NCBI RefSeq assembly: GCF_039542385.1
Contig: NZ_BAABIA010000008.1
Span: forward strand, 248,001-312,000
Direction of reading: 5' to 3'
Source: Prosthecobacter algae
Lineage (GTDB): Bacteria; Verrucomicrobiota; Verrucomicrobiia; Verrucomicrobiales; Verrucomicrobiaceae
DNA length: 64,000 nucleotides
Below the pieces are notes generated by a model. That model saw only the letters and a list, made by a program, of their open reading frames with translations. It had not been told where the DNA came from and ran no database searches. Of this stretch, positions 26,392-33,824 are shown in pieces (the first letter of the stretch is position 1; every line of letters starts with the position of its first letter). Position numbers and translations under genes: made by a program.

Positions 26392-27462
26392 TCAGAAGGG
26401 TTCATAGGTCAGGCCGTCGCCGGTGATGAAGCTGGGCAGGAAACCGGGGTTCGTCAGCGTGATGGCCATGTTGGCGTGCAGGCTGTTGTTCTGGTTGCGC
26501 AGCGGCACGGCGATCTGGCTCACCAGGTTGGCCCAGCTCGAAGGCTCGTTCACCGGACCGCTGGCGATGATGTTGGCGGGATCACCCTGCCACTTGCGGA
26601 AGCTCATCGCACCGGTGGTGGTGTCAGAGATGAAGTCATACCCGTCGAAGAAGCCCGTGAGGACATTGAAGCCCATCCAGCGGGAGGTCATGAGGTTGCC
26701 ATTCAAGGTGAAGCTCGGGGTGGAGCGCAGCATCTCACGGGCCGTCAGGCGCTCAGCCGTGACAGCGATGGGGAAACCGCCTTCGGCAGCGCTGAAGGGG
26801 CGGGCGGTGACGGTGCCGCCATCGCGGGTCAGGATCGGGCGGTTGCGGTCAATGCCGATGCTGTAGATCACGCGGTAGTTGCTGCCCGCAGGCAGGCCCA
26901 GATCCCCAAAGCCCCCGGGTACCACCACCTGGTTGCCGGTCAGTTGCTCAACACCATTCACCTTGATGCTCACCATGTTATACTGGCTGTTGTTAAAGAA
27001 GGCGATGCCCAGGTTGCTCACGGTGAAGGTGCCGGTGGAAAGGCTGGAGGGGGCCTGGCTGCCCGTGCCATTTACCAATTTCAGGCGGCCGGTGCGCGCG
27101 CCCTGCGGCACCACCACGGAGTAGCGGTTGTTGCCCAGGGAGGTCAGGTTTTGGCCCTCCACAAAGGTGCTGCCAGGGCCGGTGAAAAACACCTTGTAGT
27201 TAGGCGTGAACCGGCTGGACAGGTTGCTGGGAAAACGGGTGGCGAGATCGATGAACCTGTTTTTGTTGATCTGTATCAGCTTGGCGATGGCGGGGTCCAG
27301 CTCCGGACGAGTGACGATGACCTCAATCACTTGGCCCACGCTGGCCTGTGCAGGGGTGATGCTGCCGATGCGGTTGATCAGGACGGGGGCGGCCTGGACG
27401 GAGGTAGCCATGGAGGCCAGCAGGCTGGCGGCGATGGCGAGGAGGGTGGTGCGACGTTTCAT
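26392..27462 (-). CDS. secreted IPT/TIG-like paralogue B
   Basis: The 356-residue product has a signal peptide (1 to about 24, ending V-Q-A). The mature N-terminus has R-I-G-S-I-T-P-A-Q-A-S-V-G-Q-V-I-E-V, an IPT/TIG-type start, and continues to about 150. A central block reads S-Q-Y-N-M-V-S-I-K-V-N-G-V-E-Q-L (about 157-172), almost the same as in paralogue C (V-S-I-K-V-N-N-V-E-Q-L). A G-x-D-R-N strand region and a C-terminal beta domain follow. It starts at a leader CTCACTGACACCC with no Shine-Dalgarno. A role in carrying or displaying something at the cell surface is only a guess. Confidence 0.85.
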   Translation of the reverse strand: MKRRTTLLAIAASLLASMATSVQAAPVLINRIGSITPAQASVGQVIEVIVTRPELDPAIAKLIQINKNRFIDLATRFPSNLSSRFTPNYKVFFTGPGSTFVEGQNLTSLGNNRYSVVVPQGARTGRLKLVNGTGSQAPSSLSTGTFTVSNLGIAFFNNSQYNMVSIKVNGVEQLTGNQVVVPGGFGDLGLPAGSNYRVIYSIGIDRNRPILTRDGGTVTARPFSAAEGGFPIAVTAERLTAREMLRSTPSFTLNGNLMTSRWMGFNVLTGFFDGYDFISDTTTGAMSFRKWQGDPANIIASGPVNEPSSWANLVSQIAVPLRNQNNSLHANMAITLTNPGFLPSFITGDGLTYEPF

Positions 27463-27515
27463 GGGTGTCAGTGAGTTAGCTTCTGTAGATTCGGCGGGCG
27501 GCGTTGTTGCTGCCC

Positions 27516-27556
27516 TTCACAGCCCAGATGCAGGTCACTCCGCGAACTTGCGCAGA
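27516..27556 (-). promoter_or_regulatory. conserved 41-bp upstream element, copy B
   Basis: On the minus strand TCTGCGCAAGTTC, 10 variable bases, then CTGCATCTGGGCTGTGAA, with its near edge 54 bp ahead of the ATG at 27462. Confidence 0.75.
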
Positions 27557-27615
27557 ATCTGAAAAGATTTTTTCGACCCGATTTTCATTGCTGTATCTGC
27601 TGTTAGACCAGACGC

Positions 27616-27646
27616 AAAAAGACTCCGCCAGTTTCCCGGCGGAGTC
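27616..27646 (-). terminator. intrinsic terminator of paralogue C
   Basis: On the minus strand GACTCCGCC, an 8-base loop, GGCGGAGTC, then TTTTT, about 25 bp past the stop of the 27672 gene. This is the best terminator in the window. Confidence 0.85.
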
Positions 27647-27671
27647 TTCGCGTCCTCAGAGTACGCGGTGC

Positions 27672-28652
27672 TTATTGGCGGGTCACTACGATGGACTGGC
27701 CATTGCGACCGACGGTGGAGATGAAGCTGGCAAAGGGGAGAAAGAGATTCACCTGGCGCTGGCCGAGGCGGAAGGAGAGGCTGCGGCTGTTGTCTGGCCA
27801 GGAGGTTTCCGCATAGGTGCTGGACTCCACCACCGTGGTGCGGCCGCTGCGGGTCTCGCGGATCTGGTAGTTGCCATTGTTCAGCATGCGGACGGTGCGG
27901 AGGTAAGGGGTCAGATTGGCATCAAAGAGAATGTCGGAGGCCCAGTCGCCGCTGGTGCGGAAATTCGTCATCAGCTGGCGCAGCGTCACGCGGGGCACAT
28001 TGTAGGTGGAGGTGCGGCCACGGGTGATGGTGAAACGCTGGGTGAAGAAAAACATGGCGCCTTCATTGGGGGTGATGCCCAGACTGACTTGGACATTGTA
28101 GCTGCCGGGATTGAGATCCAGCGTCCCCGTCTGGCGCACGGGCAGGATGAATCCGGCCTGCAGTTGCTCCACATTGTTCACCTTGATGCTCACCAGGTTA
28201 TACTGGCTGCCGTTCACGATGTTCAGGCGGCCTTTGCCAGCAGGTGGCGGTGGCGCAGTCACCACAAAGTCCGTGAGCGTGGAGGAAACATATGGGGACT
28301 GCGACAGGCGAATGCGGCCCGTGATGGCCGCCGCAGGCACCGTGACACGGAGCTGGGCCGGGGAGACATACGTGAAGGTGGCATTCACAAACTGGCCCGT
28401 GCTGGTGCGAAACTGGATGACGTAGGGAGGCGTGACGGTGGGAGTGGTGGCCCACACATTGCCCAGGCGGTCGCGGTTGAGATTGCGCCCGTTAATCGTG
28501 ATCACCGCGCCTGGGGCACCCGTGGCAGGGCTGGCGGAGGTGATCTGCGGCGGTGGCGGTGGCAGGCCCATCTGGGCGGAGGCCTGCTGGCCCACGGTGA
28601 CGGCGAGCAAGGTGACAAGGGTGAGGAAGAGGCGGCGGCTGAATGTTTTCAT
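27672..28652 (-). CDS. secreted IPT/TIG-like paralogue C
   Basis: The start is placed at 28652 because the signal peptide (M-K-T-F-S-R-R, hydrophobic to about residue 26, A-S-A-Q) begins there; 10 extra upstream codons are possible but unlikely. The product is 326 residues. A Pro-rich linker leads into an IPT/TIG domain (about 35-130: P-Q-I-T-S-A-S-P-A-T-G-A-P-G-A-V-I-T-I-N-G) with Y-V-S-P-A-Q-L-R-V-T-V-P. The shared central block S-Q-Y-N-L-V-S-I-K-V-N-N-V-E-Q-L follows at about 150-166, then a beta-rich C-terminus. It is the first gene of the tandem set; each member has its own upstream element and terminator, so they are probably separate transcripts. Confidence 0.85.
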   Translation of the reverse strand: MKTFSRRLFLTLVTLLAVTVGQQASAQMGLPPPPPQITSASPATGAPGAVITINGRNLNRDRLGNVWATTPTVTPPYVIQFRTSTGQFVNATFTYVSPAQLRVTVPAAAITGRIRLSQSPYVSSTLTDFVVTAPPPPAGKGRLNIVNGSQYNLVSIKVNNVEQLQAGFILPVRQTGTLDLNPGSYNVQVSLGITPNEGAMFFFTQRFTITRGRTSTYNVPRVTLRQLMTNFRTSGDWASDILFDANLTPYLRTVRMLNNGNYQIRETRSGRTTVVESSTYAETSWPDNSRSLSFRLGQRQVNLFLPFASFISTVGRNGQSIVVTRQ

Positions 28653-28706
28653 GGGATGGAGGACGGTGAAGGATTTCGACATGGGGCGGGCAGCTCAGTG
28701 CCGCCC

Positions 28707-28747
28707 TTCACAGCCCAGATGCAGCTCACCGCCAGGACTTGCGCAAA
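28707..28747 (-). promoter_or_regulatory. conserved 41-bp upstream element, copy C
   Basis: On the minus strand TTTGCGCAAGTCC, 10 variable bases, then CTGCATCTGGGCTGTGAA, with its near edge 55 bp ahead of the ATG at 28652. Confidence 0.75.
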
Positions 28748-28872
28748 ATGGGCCAAGTTTTTCCTGGCCCGTTTTGCCTGGTAAAACCGCCACTCCACGG
28801 ACCCGGCACACCCTGGAAAAAAATCTGGTTAATGGAACAGCCCCAGCTTTCACGTTTGGTTATGCTAACCCT

Positions 28873-29184
28873 ATGAACGCGCTCCCACATCCCGTCGGCC
28901 AAAAGGTCGTCTGCATTCATGCCCACTTTCCAGAGGCAGCCCTGGAAGCCTTCGACCACCTGCCGCAGCAAGACGGCGTTTACACCATCCGCGAAGTCTT
29001 CTGGGCCAACGAGCACGGCACAGAGCGCCCCATGCTGAGCGTGCGCCTCACCGAACTGCCCCCCATCCGCCAAGGCTGGGGCGGCTTTTCCCTGTGGCGC
29101 TTCCGCCTGCTGGAGGACGAGAAGGAAGTGCGCCGCCGCGAGCGCGTGAAGGAAAAGCAAAAGTCTTCCGAACCCTGGGAGTAG
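28873..29184 (+). CDS. small hypothetical protein of a type seen in phages
   Basis: The ATG at 28873 gives 103 residues; the same frame is open further upstream but that part runs through the promoter region of the divergent gene. The sequence has K-V-V-C-I-H, then G-V-Y-T-I-R-E-V-F, R-P-M-L-S-V-R-L-T-E-L, then G-F-S-L-W-R-F-R and a charged C-terminal helix. This 'G-x-x-Y-T-(I/V)-R' small-barrel layout is common in small phage and bacterial proteins of unknown function. No phage genes are nearby. It is preceded by the palindrome GGTTA-TGC-TAACC directly at the start codon. Confidence 0.65.
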   Translation: MNALPHPVGQKVVCIHAHFPEAALEAFDHLPQQDGVYTIREVFWANEHGTERPMLSVRLTELPPIRQGWGGFSLWRFRLLEDEKEVRRRERVKEKQKSSEPWE

Positions 29185-29206
29185 CCCCACCGACTGGAAG
29201 CTTCCG

Positions 29207-30475
29207 TCAGAACTTCAGAGTGATCTGCCCGGCCACCAGATGGTGGCCTTCGCGGCCCGCGCCCTGCCGTCCGGCCATGCTGTATTGCAGCTTCGCCTGG
29301 AGGTGGCGACTGAAGCGATAGCCCACCGAAACATCCGCCCGCCAGCCATCATTGTCCCAGGCGGTGTCAGTGCCTGGCAGATCGCCGAACCAACTTTGAT
29401 TCCACCTTGTGGCCACCCACCATTGGGGCCCGAGCTTGCGCTTCACCTCCACAAAGCCGCTCACGACGCGGACGGTCCCGGCATTGGCTTCCAGAAAAGG
29501 CGGAACAAGGTGGTTGCCACCTAGATTAGGCACTTCAAAGCGGCTGTTCATCAGCTCTCCCCACACCTGCCAGGGACCGTGGGTCCAGGAGGCATCCACC
29601 CCGTAAGTGGTCTGGTAATAGTCCTCCCGTTTGGTGAAAGGATTGCCGCCCGGGACGACCATAATGCGCTGCCTGGGGGATCGCGCATCCACCAGGTAGG
29701 CCCCACGGCTGTAGGAGATGCCCATGTCCCATTCCGGTGCAGGCCGCCATCCGATGCGCCCTGTATAAGTGGTGGCATCCCACCCGTTTTCCACCCCGTC
29801 CCAGGATCGGGGGGCAGAGGCCAGCGCGGCATTTTTAGCTTCAAAGGCATAGTCAAACAGACCGATTTGGCCAAAGACCGAGGCCCCAGTGGCATAGGAC
29901 GGACCCCAGATGATGGGCTGCCAGGTCTGGCGGTTGTCCGGCAGGTTGCGTCGGTTTTGGAAGGCGGCAAAAGGCACCGCTCCATCATCGCTCACCGGCA
30001 GCATATCGCTGTAGGCCATGGGCGCGGTGATGAAGGGATTGTCCCAGGACAGGCGGCGCTGGGTCCAGGCGCCAAAGGCCGTGGCAAACTTGCCTAACCG
30101 GAAGTTGATCCAGCTTTTCTCCAGGGGTTTCCATTCGAGAAAGTATTCGTCCAGCCGCGTCTGGCCATCCGGGGCAAAGCCGGGATCAAAGCCCCGGTCC
30201 ACCCGCATCTGCACATGGCCACGCAGATGCTCCGTCGCCTGGAGATCCAGAAACAGCGTCAGGCGCGGATTGAAAAACAAATCGTCATCCGTATTCAGCA
30301 GGCCCATGGCCGGCGTGTCGGGCGCATACAGCTCCAGATCAATCAAGCCCGATAGGTCCGCACGAAACATCTGGTTAGGCGTGGACACCGTCAGCGCTTC
30401 GTCCACCGTTTCCAGCACCGACTGGGCACTGGCGGAGACCGCGCTAAAAAGCAAAAGAGAGACAAGAAATTTCAT
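29207..30475 (-). CDS. outer-membrane porin-like beta-barrel
   Basis: The 422-residue product has a signal peptide (1 to about 18, A-S-A-Q). The mature part alternates short strands with W, Y and F girdle residues and G-R-I-G-W-type turns, and it ends in Phe (T-L-K-F), the outer-membrane assembly signal. R-L-G-K-F near residue 130 and the Y-Q-T-T-Y-G-V-D-A-S-W segment are typical of porins for phosphate, alginate or general solutes. The specific substrate is not visible. It is the last gene of an operon-like run; its ATG overlaps the cyclase stop by one base (TGATG). Confidence 0.82.
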   Translation of the reverse strand: MKFLVSLLLFSAVSASAQSVLETVDEALTVSTPNQMFRADLSGLIDLELYAPDTPAMGLLNTDDDLFFNPRLTLFLDLQATEHLRGHVQMRVDRGFDPGFAPDGQTRLDEYFLEWKPLEKSWINFRLGKFATAFGAWTQRRLSWDNPFITAPMAYSDMLPVSDDGAVPFAAFQNRRNLPDNRQTWQPIIWGPSYATGASVFGQIGLFDYAFEAKNAALASAPRSWDGVENGWDATTYTGRIGWRPAPEWDMGISYSRGAYLVDARSPRQRIMVVPGGNPFTKREDYYQTTYGVDASWTHGPWQVWGELMNSRFEVPNLGGNHLVPPFLEANAGTVRVVSGFVEVKRKLGPQWWVATRWNQSWFGDLPGTDTAWDNDGWRADVSVGYRFSRHLQAKLQYSMAGRQGAGREGHHLVAGQITLKF

Positions 30476-32178
30476 CAGTCGGGGGAGGGGTCAGTGACGA
30501 TGCGGAAAGCGGTGACAGCATCCGCGAAGCCTTTCAACCTCAAAGGTTCCAGCGGCACGGCAGGGATTTCGGAAGGCAGCAGCCTCTGCGTGGCAGCATC
30601 CACCACGATCTCTCCCGCCGCCGCGCTGCTGCACAGGCGGGCCGCCAAGTTCACACGCTCACCCACCACAGTGTAATCCGCCCGATTTTCTGCCCCGATG
30701 CAGCCCGCCACCACCGTGCCCGTGGCGATGCCAATGCCGATGCCCATCGGCTCCTTGCTTAGCGCATTCAGCCGCTGGCGCTCAGCGATCATCTCCAGGG
30801 CGCAGTTCACTGCATTCTGCGCATCCTCGCCATGGCTCGCAGGTGCCCCAAACAGGATCATGATGGCATCTCCGGCGAACTGGTTGATCACCCCATGCCA
30901 GCGATAAACCACCCGCGTCAGTGCCCCCATGTGATTGTTCAGCAGGGCGATGACCTCGCGCGGATCCCGCCCCGCGCTCAGGGCGGTATAACCACGGATG
31001 TCGCAAAACACCACCGTCACCTGGCGCAGCTCCCCGCCCAGCTGGATGCTGCCCGCCATGAGCTGCTCCGCCACGCGTGCATCCGCCACCATGTTCAGCA
31101 CCGAGTGGTAGCGCTCCTTCAGCTCCAGGCCCGCCGTCATGTCGTTGAAGGATTCCGTCAGCGCCGCCAGCTCATCCGTCCGTCCTTTCTCCAGCCGCAC
31201 CTTCAGATTCCCCCCGCGCACCTCATGGGTGGCCGCTACCAGTTCGCGGATGGGCTGCGCCAGCTGCGCGGCAAACAGCCAGCCCGCCACTGAGGCCAGC
31301 AGCAGCGCCAGCGCGCCGATGCCGATGACGCGCCATTGCAACGCTTTTTGTTGGGCCTGCAGCTCCGCCAGGGAAAACACGCTCACCAGCCAGGCCGGAG
31401 GAAAGCGGGACCCGGCATTCAGCAGGTGCGCATGGGCCAGGTACTCCGTGCCCTCCTGGCGGAAGGAAAACTCCGTCTGCTCCGTCGTCGTTTGCAGCGC
31501 CTTCAGAGCTGCGGCAGCGGCCTGGGGCAGGCTGGCCCCGAGAAGCTGCCCCTGAGTCCAAAAGGCCGCCTGCAAAGGCTGGTTCCCCTGCCCGCCCAGC
31601 ACAGGCATCAGCCGTCGTACACTCTGCCCCAGGAACAGCGTGCCCACCGTCTGGTCAAAGTTCCGAATGTGCATGGCCAGCACCCGATGCAGATCCTGCC
31701 CGCCCTCCGCCCCAGGCAGCAGGGCAAAGCCCACCTCCGCCTGCACCTGCTCCTCCGGCAGCGTTTTCGCCACGGCCTCCAGTTGCAGCGTCAGCGCCTT
31801 TTCAGCCGCCTCTTGAAAGCGACCCGAACGGCTGCCCTCCGGCGGCGGCATCATGCCCGTCTGGGCACTGGCCAGGCGGAAGAAATCAAACTCCGCCAGC
31901 CGCAGTTCATCCGCCGCCACCTGGTATGTTTCCGGGTCGCCTTCCTCCAGGGCCGCAAACAACCGCACCGATTCCGCCAGTCGCGCCGCCTGCTTCCGGG
32001 CCAGTTGCAGTTGCGCCTCCTGCTCCAGGCGAAAGGCCGCCATCTGCTGGCTGAAAAGCGTGTCCACCATGCGCCGGTACGATGCGCTGTTCTGGGTCTG
32101 TGCCACCATCAGCACCGCCGCCGTCGTGCCCGCCACCACTCCCAGAATGGCCTGCTGAAGCTTGGCGCGAAAGGTCAT
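30475..32178 (-). CDS. transmembrane class III adenylate/guanylate cyclase with HAMP
   Basis: This 567-residue sensor enzyme makes a cyclic nucleotide. In order: a first membrane helix (about 9-28); an extracytoplasmic sensor region (about 30-283) of helices with a beta segment, no named family; a second membrane helix (284-308); HAMP (about 305-360); a short linker; and the cyclase domain (about 384-555). The first metal-binding Asp is D393 in F-C-D-I-R-G, and the second lies in F-A-G-D-A-I-M-I-L-F-G. A V-G-E-R-V-N-L-A-A-R motif completes the active site. Substrate choice (ATP or GTP) is not certain from sequence. The gene lies 14 bp after the cupredoxin gene and overlaps the porin start, so they are co-expressed. 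Confidence 0.9.
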   Translation of the reverse strand: MTFRAKLQQAILGVVAGTTAAVLMVAQTQNSASYRRMVDTLFSQQMAAFRLEQEAQLQLARKQAARLAESVRLFAALEEGDPETYQVAADELRLAEFDFFRLASAQTGMMPPPEGSRSGRFQEAAEKALTLQLEAVAKTLPEEQVQAEVGFALLPGAEGGQDLHRVLAMHIRNFDQTVGTLFLGQSVRRLMPVLGGQGNQPLQAAFWTQGQLLGASLPQAAAAALKALQTTTEQTEFSFRQEGTEYLAHAHLLNAGSRFPPAWLVSVFSLAELQAQQKALQWRVIGIGALALLLASVAGWLFAAQLAQPIRELVAATHEVRGGNLKVRLEKGRTDELAALTESFNDMTAGLELKERYHSVLNMVADARVAEQLMAGSIQLGGELRQVTVVFCDIRGYTALSAGRDPREVIALLNNHMGALTRVVYRWHGVINQFAGDAIMILFGAPASHGEDAQNAVNCALEMIAERQRLNALSKEPMGIGIGIATGTVVAGCIGAENRADYTVVGERVNLAARLCSSAAAGEIVVDAATQRLLPSEIPAVPLEPLRLKGFADAVTAFRIVTDPSPD

Positions 32179-32192
32179 GGGCGCAGGTTCGA

Positions 32193-32837
32193 TTAACGCG
32201 AGAGTTGCACGGAGGCCGTCTTGCCATCCGTCACCGTCACTTGGCCCTGCACCGTTTTTTCGGAGGGCAGCAGCGCCTTGATCTGGTAGCTGCCCGCAGG
32301 CACACCGCTGATCTTGAAACGTCCCTGCGCATCCGTCACGGCAAACCAGGGCGTGTCCAGCACCAGCACCCGGCAGCGCATGTGCTGGTGGATCTCGCAG
32401 TAGATTTTGACGAGGCCCGCCTTGTCAAAGTTGATGCGCGGGCTGGGCTCATTCTTGCGAAATCGGCCCAGGTCAAAACGGCGCAGTTTGGAATAACTAA
32501 AAACGTTGTGAAATTCGTCATCGTTATTGGGGAACTCCGCGCTCGCACCCTTTTGCAAAGCCACCAGCGAAGGGCGAAACTGATACCCACGCTGCTGGAT
32601 CTTCACCACCTCTCCCGTGCGGGTCTGCGGATAGGTGCCGCCGCTCATCTCCAGCCACACAATGGCCACCCCAGGCTCTTCCCCTTCGATGGGTTTCACC
32701 GTCTTCGGTTTGTAGCCCGCATCCACCGCTGGCGGGCGCTGGCTGTCCAGCACCACCGTCCCCTGCACGCCTCCTGCGGCAAAGGCAGGCAGGCTCCAGG
32801 AAAGAACAATCAGAGGAATGAGAAGCAGGCCTTTCAT
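32193..32837 (-). CDS. exported cupredoxin/methylamine-utilisation-type copper protein
   Basis: The 214-residue product has a signal peptide (1 to about 20). A plastocyanin-like domain (about 55-160) carries the expected type 1 copper ligands: H110 in D-E-F-H-N, then C147, H150 and M153 in Y-C-E-I-H-Q-H-M. A C-terminal carboxypeptidase-regulatory-like beta domain follows (about 164-205: D-A-Q-G-R-F-K-I-S-G-V-P-A-G). The same two-part architecture is annotated as a methylamine utilisation protein in other bacteria, but no mau dehydrogenase genes are present here. It sits between an outer-membrane protein gene (46 bp upstream) and the cyclase gene (14 bp downstream). I infer electron or copper sensing for that cyclase. 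Confidence 0.85.
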   Translation of the reverse strand: MKGLLLIPLIVLSWSLPAFAAGGVQGTVVLDSQRPPAVDAGYKPKTVKPIEGEEPGVAIVWLEMSGGTYPQTRTGEVVKIQQRGYQFRPSLVALQKGASAEFPNNDDEFHNVFSYSKLRRFDLGRFRKNEPSPRINFDKAGLVKIYCEIHQHMRCRVLVLDTPWFAVTDAQGRFKISGVPAGSYQIKALLPSEKTVQGQVTVTDGKTASVQLSR

Positions 32838-32883
32838 CGCGGCCTATGAAAGCCGCATTTCCAGCCGCTGCCAACAGCGAAGG

Positions 32884-33759
32884 TCAAAACGCCCAACGCA
32901 CATTCAGCGCCCCGAACGGTGCGGGGTCCAGATTTTCATCCACCCGCACACGCTCTTGCTCATCACGGATTTCAAACTCGCCGCCGAAATTGATCCCGCC
33001 CCGCAGCGACACCGTCAGTTTGTCCGTCGCCTTCCAGATGATGGAGGCCGCGCCCTGCCAGCCGGAGACATCCAGGGTATTGGCTCCATCATTGCGGTCC
33101 AGGTCCCAGGACCCACCGCTGGGGTAAAGGCTGAGGCTCAGCGTCAGCGGCTCGCTTACCTTATAACCCAGCACCATGAAGGGCGGCGTCACCTGCACGA
33201 TCCAGTCACCCGGCCTCCAGATGAAACCCAGCGCTGGCAGCAGCGTGCCGTCCTCATTCGCATAGCTGGCAAAGACGCCGCCCGCGATGGTGAAGGTCTC
33301 TGTGAATTCATAGCCGATCAGGCCCAGGGCCGAGATCTGGAAATCATCCAGCGAGATGCCGTTGAAGTCCGTGCCCAGACCTGGTGTCACGAAGCCCAAG
33401 CCCCACCAGTTGCTGGTGGGCGAATTCCAAAAGTAGCCCACCTGCGCCTCCAGCGTGTGAAGGTCCATCGTTTCACCGGGATCAAAATTGAGCTGCGTGA
33501 GGTTGTAGCCCAGGGAGGTGCTCAGGCGGCCTCCTTCACCCACCTTCGTGCTCCACACCGGGATGATGGTGCGGACTTCGAACATCTCCAAACTGCCCTT
33601 CAAGCTGCCATCGAAATCCTGCTCTCCGATGAAGGTGGTATCCACCATGTAACCGGGGCGGCCAAAGCCGAAAGCAGCCGGGTCAATCAGTTCAGCCGCA
33701 GGCAGAGAAGCCGCCAAGGAGAAGGCGGCACAGAGGGGAAGCGTGAATTTGAGGGGCAT
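32884..33759 (-). CDS. outer-membrane beta-barrel protein (DUF6268-like)
   Basis: The 291-residue product has a signal peptide (1 to about 22, P-A-A). Most of the chain is amphipathic strands with Y, W and F at the ends, and the C-terminus is N-V-R-W-A-F, again an outer-membrane targeting signal. The layout (a metal- or solute-independent barrel, G-L-G-F-V-T-P-G-L-G, P-G-D-W-I-V-Q) resembles the family often labelled DUF6268. It is the first gene of the run that continues with cupredoxin, cyclase and porin. Its own role is unknown. Confidence 0.78.
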   Translation of the reverse strand: MPLKFTLPLCAAFSLAASLPAAELIDPAAFGFGRPGYMVDTTFIGEQDFDGSLKGSLEMFEVRTIIPVWSTKVGEGGRLSTSLGYNLTQLNFDPGETMDLHTLEAQVGYFWNSPTSNWWGLGFVTPGLGTDFNGISLDDFQISALGLIGYEFTETFTIAGGVFASYANEDGTLLPALGFIWRPGDWIVQVTPPFMVLGYKVSEPLTLSLSLYPSGGSWDLDRNDGANTLDVSGWQGAASIIWKATDKLTVSLRGGINFGGEFEIRDEQERVRVDENLDPAPFGALNVRWAF

Positions 33760-33824
33760 GGCATTTGAGCAACGCCAGCCCCTCTCTGATGGATGCAGAG
33801 GATTGTCTTTAGGCCACGTCAGTC

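Noticed and set aside
28873-29184. Prophage remnant around the small phage-type protein
   Set aside because: One small gene only, with no integrase, structural or lysis genes nearby.
32193-32837. Methylamine utilisation function
   Set aside because: Only the copper-protein architecture matches; no methylamine dehydrogenase or maturation genes are in the window.
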